Positions 14,197-17,094 of a stretch of DNA of 17,094 nucleotides are shown here, piece by piece. Location: assembly GCA_003021335.1 (NCBI GenBank), contig PXQL01000079.1, forward strand, positions 1 to 17,094, in the 5' to 3' direction. The notes under the pieces were generated by a model. The model was given only the letters and a program-made list of their open reading frames with translations. It ran no database searches and was not told where the DNA came from. Position 1 is the first letter of the stretch. Each line of letters opens with the position of its first letter. The position numbers were made by a program, and so were the translations under genes. Origin of the DNA: Halobacteriales archaeon QH_10_67_13 (GTDB lineage: Archaea > Halobacteriota > Halobacteria > Halobacteriales > Haloarculaceae).

Positions 14197-14999
14197 CGAC
14201 CTACTGGTTCGAGGTCGCCCGCAAGGATTTCGCCGACGCGGTCCGGTCGCGGCTGTTCTGGGCGCTGTCCGTGCTGATGCTCGCCCTCGCGGCTGGGGGC
14301 ATGTACGTTCCGCGGGCGATCGACGACCAACCCGCCGCAACCGACGGGCTCGACCTGCTCAGCGAGGCAATGTTGCTGTTGGTCCCGGTCATCGGGCTGT
14401 TCGTCGGCTACATGGCCGTCGTCGGCGAGCGCCGGACCGGCAGCATCAGGATGGTGCTCAGCCTGCCGCTGAAACGCTCCGAGGTCATCCTCGGGAAGTA
14501 TCTCGGCCGCACGGCGGTCGTCGTTGTCCCGATCGTGCTCGGGTTCGCTCTCGCCGCGCCGCTCGTGGTCGCCCTCTACGGAAGCCTGCCGGTCGCCGAC
14601 TACGCCGGCTTCGTGACGCGGGTCGCGCTGACCGGCGCGGTCTTCGTGGCGATCGCGGTCGGGATCTCTGGCAGCGTCGCGGCCCGTGGGACGGCCCTCG
14701 GTCTGGTCGTCGGAACCTACGTCCTCTTCGAGTTTTTCTGGGGGTTGGTCCCGCTTGGCGTGTACGTCCTGTTGAACGGCGAGCTCGTCGACCCGACCGC
14801 GGCGCCGACCTGGTACGACGCGGTGCTCAGGATCCAGCCGAGCAACGCCGTTGACGCGGCCGTCGGCGGGCTGGATGGGATCTCGACGGCCCGGCCGCTG
14901 GTCTTACAGGAGTGGACGGCCGCGATCCTCGTCGTCCTGTGGCTCGCCGGCCCGCTCGCGATCGGGTATCGCCGGTTCGTGCGGGCGGACATCAGCTGA
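14193..14999 (+). CDS. ABC-2 type permease partner
   Basis: This is the membrane subunit that pairs with the ATPase just upstream; the two are translationally coupled by an ATGA overlap. The 268 residues start with an amphipathic stretch (WFEVARKDFADAVRSRLFWA), typical of ABC-2 permeases. About six hydrophobic helices follow, for example LLLVPVIGLFVGYMAVVG, VVVVPIVLGFALAAPLVVAL and YVLFEFFWGLVPLGVYVLL. The motif GERRTGSIRMVLSLPLKRSE is the cytosolic loop common to permeases of the NosY/ABC-2 type. The length is normal and no damage is seen. The substrate cannot be inferred. Confidence 0.87.
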   Translation: MTTYWFEVARKDFADAVRSRLFWALSVLMLALAAGGMYVPRAIDDQPAATDGLDLLSEAMLLLVPVIGLFVGYMAVVGERRTGSIRMVLSLPLKRSEVILGKYLGRTAVVVVPIVLGFALAAPLVVALYGSLPVADYAGFVTRVALTGAVFVAIAVGISGSVAARGTALGLVVGTYVLFEFFWGLVPLGVYVLLNGELVDPTAAPTWYDAVLRIQPSNAVDAAVGGLDGISTARPLVLQEWTAAILVVLWLAGPLAIGYRRFVRADIS

Positions 15000-15091
15000 C
15001 CCGCGAGGTCCTCCCCGCGCCGACGGGGGTTTCTCCGCGCACTCCCGCGAGAACCGAAAAGACCGTTACCGCGGGCGGCGACCGCTCGGGT

Positions 15092-15940
15092 ATGATTGTC
15101 TCCGGGTCAGGGACCCAGTCGCTTGCGGCCGAACTGGCGGCCGAGACCAACCACCGGCTCGCCGGCGTCTCCTTCGAGCAGTTTCCCGACGGCGAGGGGA
15201 TCGTCCGGATCGACGGGACCCCCGAGCACGCGGTCGTGGTCGCCTCGACCGTTTCGGATCGAGCCCACGTGGAGCTGCTCCAGCTCCAAGACGCGGCCCG
15301 GGAGGCCGGAGCCGACCGCGTGACGACGGTGCTGCCGTACATGGGATACGCCCGCCAGGATCGGGCCTTCGAGTCCGGCCAGCCGGTCTCGGCTCGGGCT
15401 GTCGCGCGGGCGATCTCCACCGGAACCGATCGGGTGCTGACCGTCGAACCCCACGAGAGTTCGGTCTGCGAGCGGTTCACCGTCCCGGCGACGCCGGTCG
15501 ACGCGGCCGGTCGGCTCGCGGCTGAACTCTCCGCCCCGGATCCGCTCGTGGTCGCGCCCGACGCCAGCGCCGCCGAGCTCGCGCAGGCGGTCTGTGACGC
15601 CCACGGTAGCGGCGAGTGCGTTCACTTCGAGAAGCGCCGCCGTTCCGGCACTGACGTCGAGGTCGAGGCCGAGTTCGCGCTCGACCGGCCCGTCGCCGAC
15701 CGGCCGGTCGTCCTGGTCGACGACATCATCGCGACCGGCTCGACGATGTGTCAGGCCGCCCGGGCGGTCCTCGACCGCGGCGCGGCGAGCGTGACCGTCG
15801 CCTGCGTGCACCCGCTGTTGGTTCGAGACGCGTACCTGCGGCTGCGCCGGGTCGGCGTCGATCGGGTTATCGGGACCGACACGATCGAGCGACCGGTCAG
15901 CACCGTCACCGTCGCCCCGGCGATCGCCGCGGCGCTGTAA
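15092..15940 (+). CDS. prs: Ribose-phosphate diphosphokinase (PRPP synthetase)
   Basis: This cytoplasmic enzyme makes 5-phosphoribosyl diphosphate from ribose 5-phosphate and ATP, feeding purine, pyrimidine, histidine, tryptophan and NAD synthesis. The 282 residues carry the family landmarks: FPDGE at 31-35, the catalytic flexible-loop region PYMGYARQDRAF at 82-93, and EPHESS around H121. The PRPP-binding loop is VVLVDDIIATGST at about 206-218. The length fits archaeal Prs, which is shorter than bacterial enzymes. The reading frame is open back to 14912, but that part overlaps the permease gene, so the ATG at 15092 (MIVSGSGTQ) is the start. It is convergent with ileS, with only 33 bp between the stops. 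Confidence 0.93.
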   Translation: MIVSGSGTQSLAAELAAETNHRLAGVSFEQFPDGEGIVRIDGTPEHAVVVASTVSDRAHVELLQLQDAAREAGADRVTTVLPYMGYARQDRAFESGQPVSARAVARAISTGTDRVLTVEPHESSVCERFTVPATPVDAAGRLAAELSAPDPLVVAPDASAAELAQAVCDAHGSGECVHFEKRRRSGTDVEVEAEFALDRPVADRPVVLVDDIIATGSTMCQAARAVLDRGAASVTVACVHPLLVRDAYLRLRRVGVDRVIGTDTIERPVSTVTVAPAIAAAL

Positions 15941-15973
15941 CCGGCCCGGCGATGCGGTCGTTCCCGGGTCGAG

Positions 15974-17094
15974 TCAGGCGGCCGCCTCGGGGGCCGGCTC
16001 GACCCCGATCTCGACGGGCACGCCCTCGATCTCCCACTCTCTGTGGTAGCCCCCCTCGACGGTCTCGAAGCTGCGGGCCCGAACTTCGCGGGCGATCAGC
16101 TCCTCGTGGCCCCCGATCAGCTCGGCGACGCGGTCGTCGTCGACGGTCACCTCGACCTGGATGCGCCGCTCGATGTCGAGATCGAGCTCCTTGCGCATCT
16201 CTTGGATTCGCCGGATCACCTCGCGGGCGTAGCCCTCGCTCTCGATCTCCTCGGTGAGGGCCGTGTCGACGTAGACGACCCCGAGGGTCTCGCCGTCGGC
16301 CTCGATCGCCGCGCCGCTGACCCCCTCCGGCGTCTCGCTGGTTAGCGAGACCATCGACTCGGTCAGCTCCTCGTCGGCATCGAGCGCCCCCTCCCCGCGG
16401 AGGTGTTCCTCGAGCGCGGCGAGGGAGGGGTCCTCGACCCGTGCCTCGTTTAGGGCCTCCATCACCGCGGTGGCCCGACCGCCGAAGGCCGGCCCGAGCT
16501 CGCTCATGTCGGCGTCGGCGCTGTACCGGAGCTCGCCCCACTCCTCGTCGGGGGCGAGCACCTCGACGCGCCGAGCGTTCAGCCGGTCGGCGATCAGCCC
16601 GCGGTGGCGGTCCACGGCGGCGGCGGTTCGCTCGCCGTCGGGAGCGACCACGACCTCCCGAACCGGCCACCGGAGCTTCCGTTCGGCCTGCTGGCGGGCG
16701 TTCGAGCCCCCCTCTTCGACCGCTCGGAGCAGCTCGACGTCGCGCTCGAGCTGCTGGTCGCGGAACCGTTCCTCGGGCGCGGGATAGTCGAGCATGTGCA
16801 CCGTCGGGTGGCCGGCGTCGCCGGTCAGCCGGTCGTAGATCTCGTCGGCCAGCAGCGGCGTAAACGGAGCGAGCAGGGCCACCACGCGGTGGAGCGCGTA
16901 AGTGATCGTCTCGTAGGCCGCCCGCTTTTCCGGATCGTCGGTCTCGGCCCACATCCGCTCGCGGACCACTTGGATGTAAAACCGCGAGAGGTCCTCGGTG
17001 ACGAACTCCCGGATCGCCTCGAAGGCCCGGTCCTGGCGGAACGCCTCCCAGTGCTCGCGGGCTTCGGCGGCCACGGTCTGGAGCCGCGAGATCA
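15974..17094 (-). CDS. ileS: Isoleucyl-tRNA synthetase, C-terminal part (continues beyond the window)
   Basis: This enzyme charges tRNA-Ile. The 373 codons in the window cover the helical anticodon-binding domain and the C-terminal region. The visible start of the segment reads ISRLQTVAAEAREHWEAFRQ, continuing upstream past 17094. Landmarks are FVTEDLSRFYIQVVRERMW, YALHRVVALLAPFTPLLADE, NARQQAERKLRWPVREVVV, and YAREVIRRIQEMRKELDLDI near the end. The catalytic domain with HIGH and KMSKS lies outside the window, so it cannot be checked. The first methionine of the open frame, a GTG at 17074, is internal. The visible part has no break. Class I identity as IleS rather than ValS or LeuS rests on the RQQAERKLRWPV and IQEMRKELDLDI segments. 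Confidence 0.92.
   Translation of the reverse strand, partial: ISRLQTVAAEAREHWEAFRQDRAFEAIREFVTEDLSRFYIQVVRERMWAETDDPEKRAAYETITYALHRVVALLAPFTPLLADEIYDRLTGDAGHPTVHMLDYPAPEERFRDQQLERDVELLRAVEEGGSNARQQAERKLRWPVREVVVAPDGERTAAAVDRHRGLIADRLNARRVEVLAPDEEWGELRYSADADMSELGPAFGGRATAVMEALNEARVEDPSLAALEEHLRGEGALDADEELTESMVSLTSETPEGVSGAAIEADGETLGVVYVDTALTEEIESEGYAREVIRRIQEMRKELDLDIERRIQVEVTVDDDRVAELIGGHEELIAREVRARSFETVEGGYHREWEIEGVPVEIGVEPAPEAAA

Overview
The window is chromosomal DNA from a haloarchaeon (class Halobacteria). The evidence is the very high G+C content, the acidic proteins, genes that start about 25-30 nt after a TATA-like element with no room for a leader, a Shine-Dalgarno site matching the archaeal 16S tail, and archaeal marker genes (Rio2 kinase, archaeal-type Prs and IleS). 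Genus cannot be told from the sequence alone.

Layout from left to right: the end of an ECF/cobalt-type transporter operon with an intact ATPase (21-902); a gene-free stretch with a hairpin (903-1374); Rio2 kinase (1375-2280); an arsenic resistance operon on the minus strand (arsR intact, acr3 and arsC both broken; 2387-4473); a poorly coding stretch with an unidentified minus-strand relic (4474-5127); a DUF4864 protein (5128-5553); a zinc alcohol dehydrogenase (5598-6656); a DUF3179 lipoprotein (6791-8032, minus), divergent from a TlpA-like lipoprotein plus CcdA pair (8131-9266); a broken PfkB sugar kinase (9315-10227); a hemB remnant (10268-10620); an ammonium transporter with a P-II domain fused to its C-terminus (10777-12480); a hemL remnant (12565-13177); an ABC export pair (13240-14999); ribose-phosphate diphosphokinase (15092-15940); and the 3' part of ileS (15974-17094, minus).

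The most striking signal is a pattern, not one gene. Acr3, TlpA, PfkB, HemB and HemL each keep recognisable sequence on both sides of an internal gap: about 28 nt in acr3, about 30 codons in tlpA and pfkB, and more than 200 codons in hemB and hemL. The gap usually takes out catalytic residues. ArsC and HemL also carry small frameshifts. The genes between them (DUF3179, ccdA, amt-P-II, ABC pair, prs, ileS) look intact. This is either real, clustered gene decay, which would hit arsenic resistance and early tetrapyrrole synthesis, or a locally faulty assembly. The sequence alone cannot decide; read mapping would.

I see no convincing new defence, mobile or biosynthetic system, no tRNA or rRNA gene, no CRISPR array and no insertion sequence. 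The Amt-P-II fusion is the best intact gene for follow-up.
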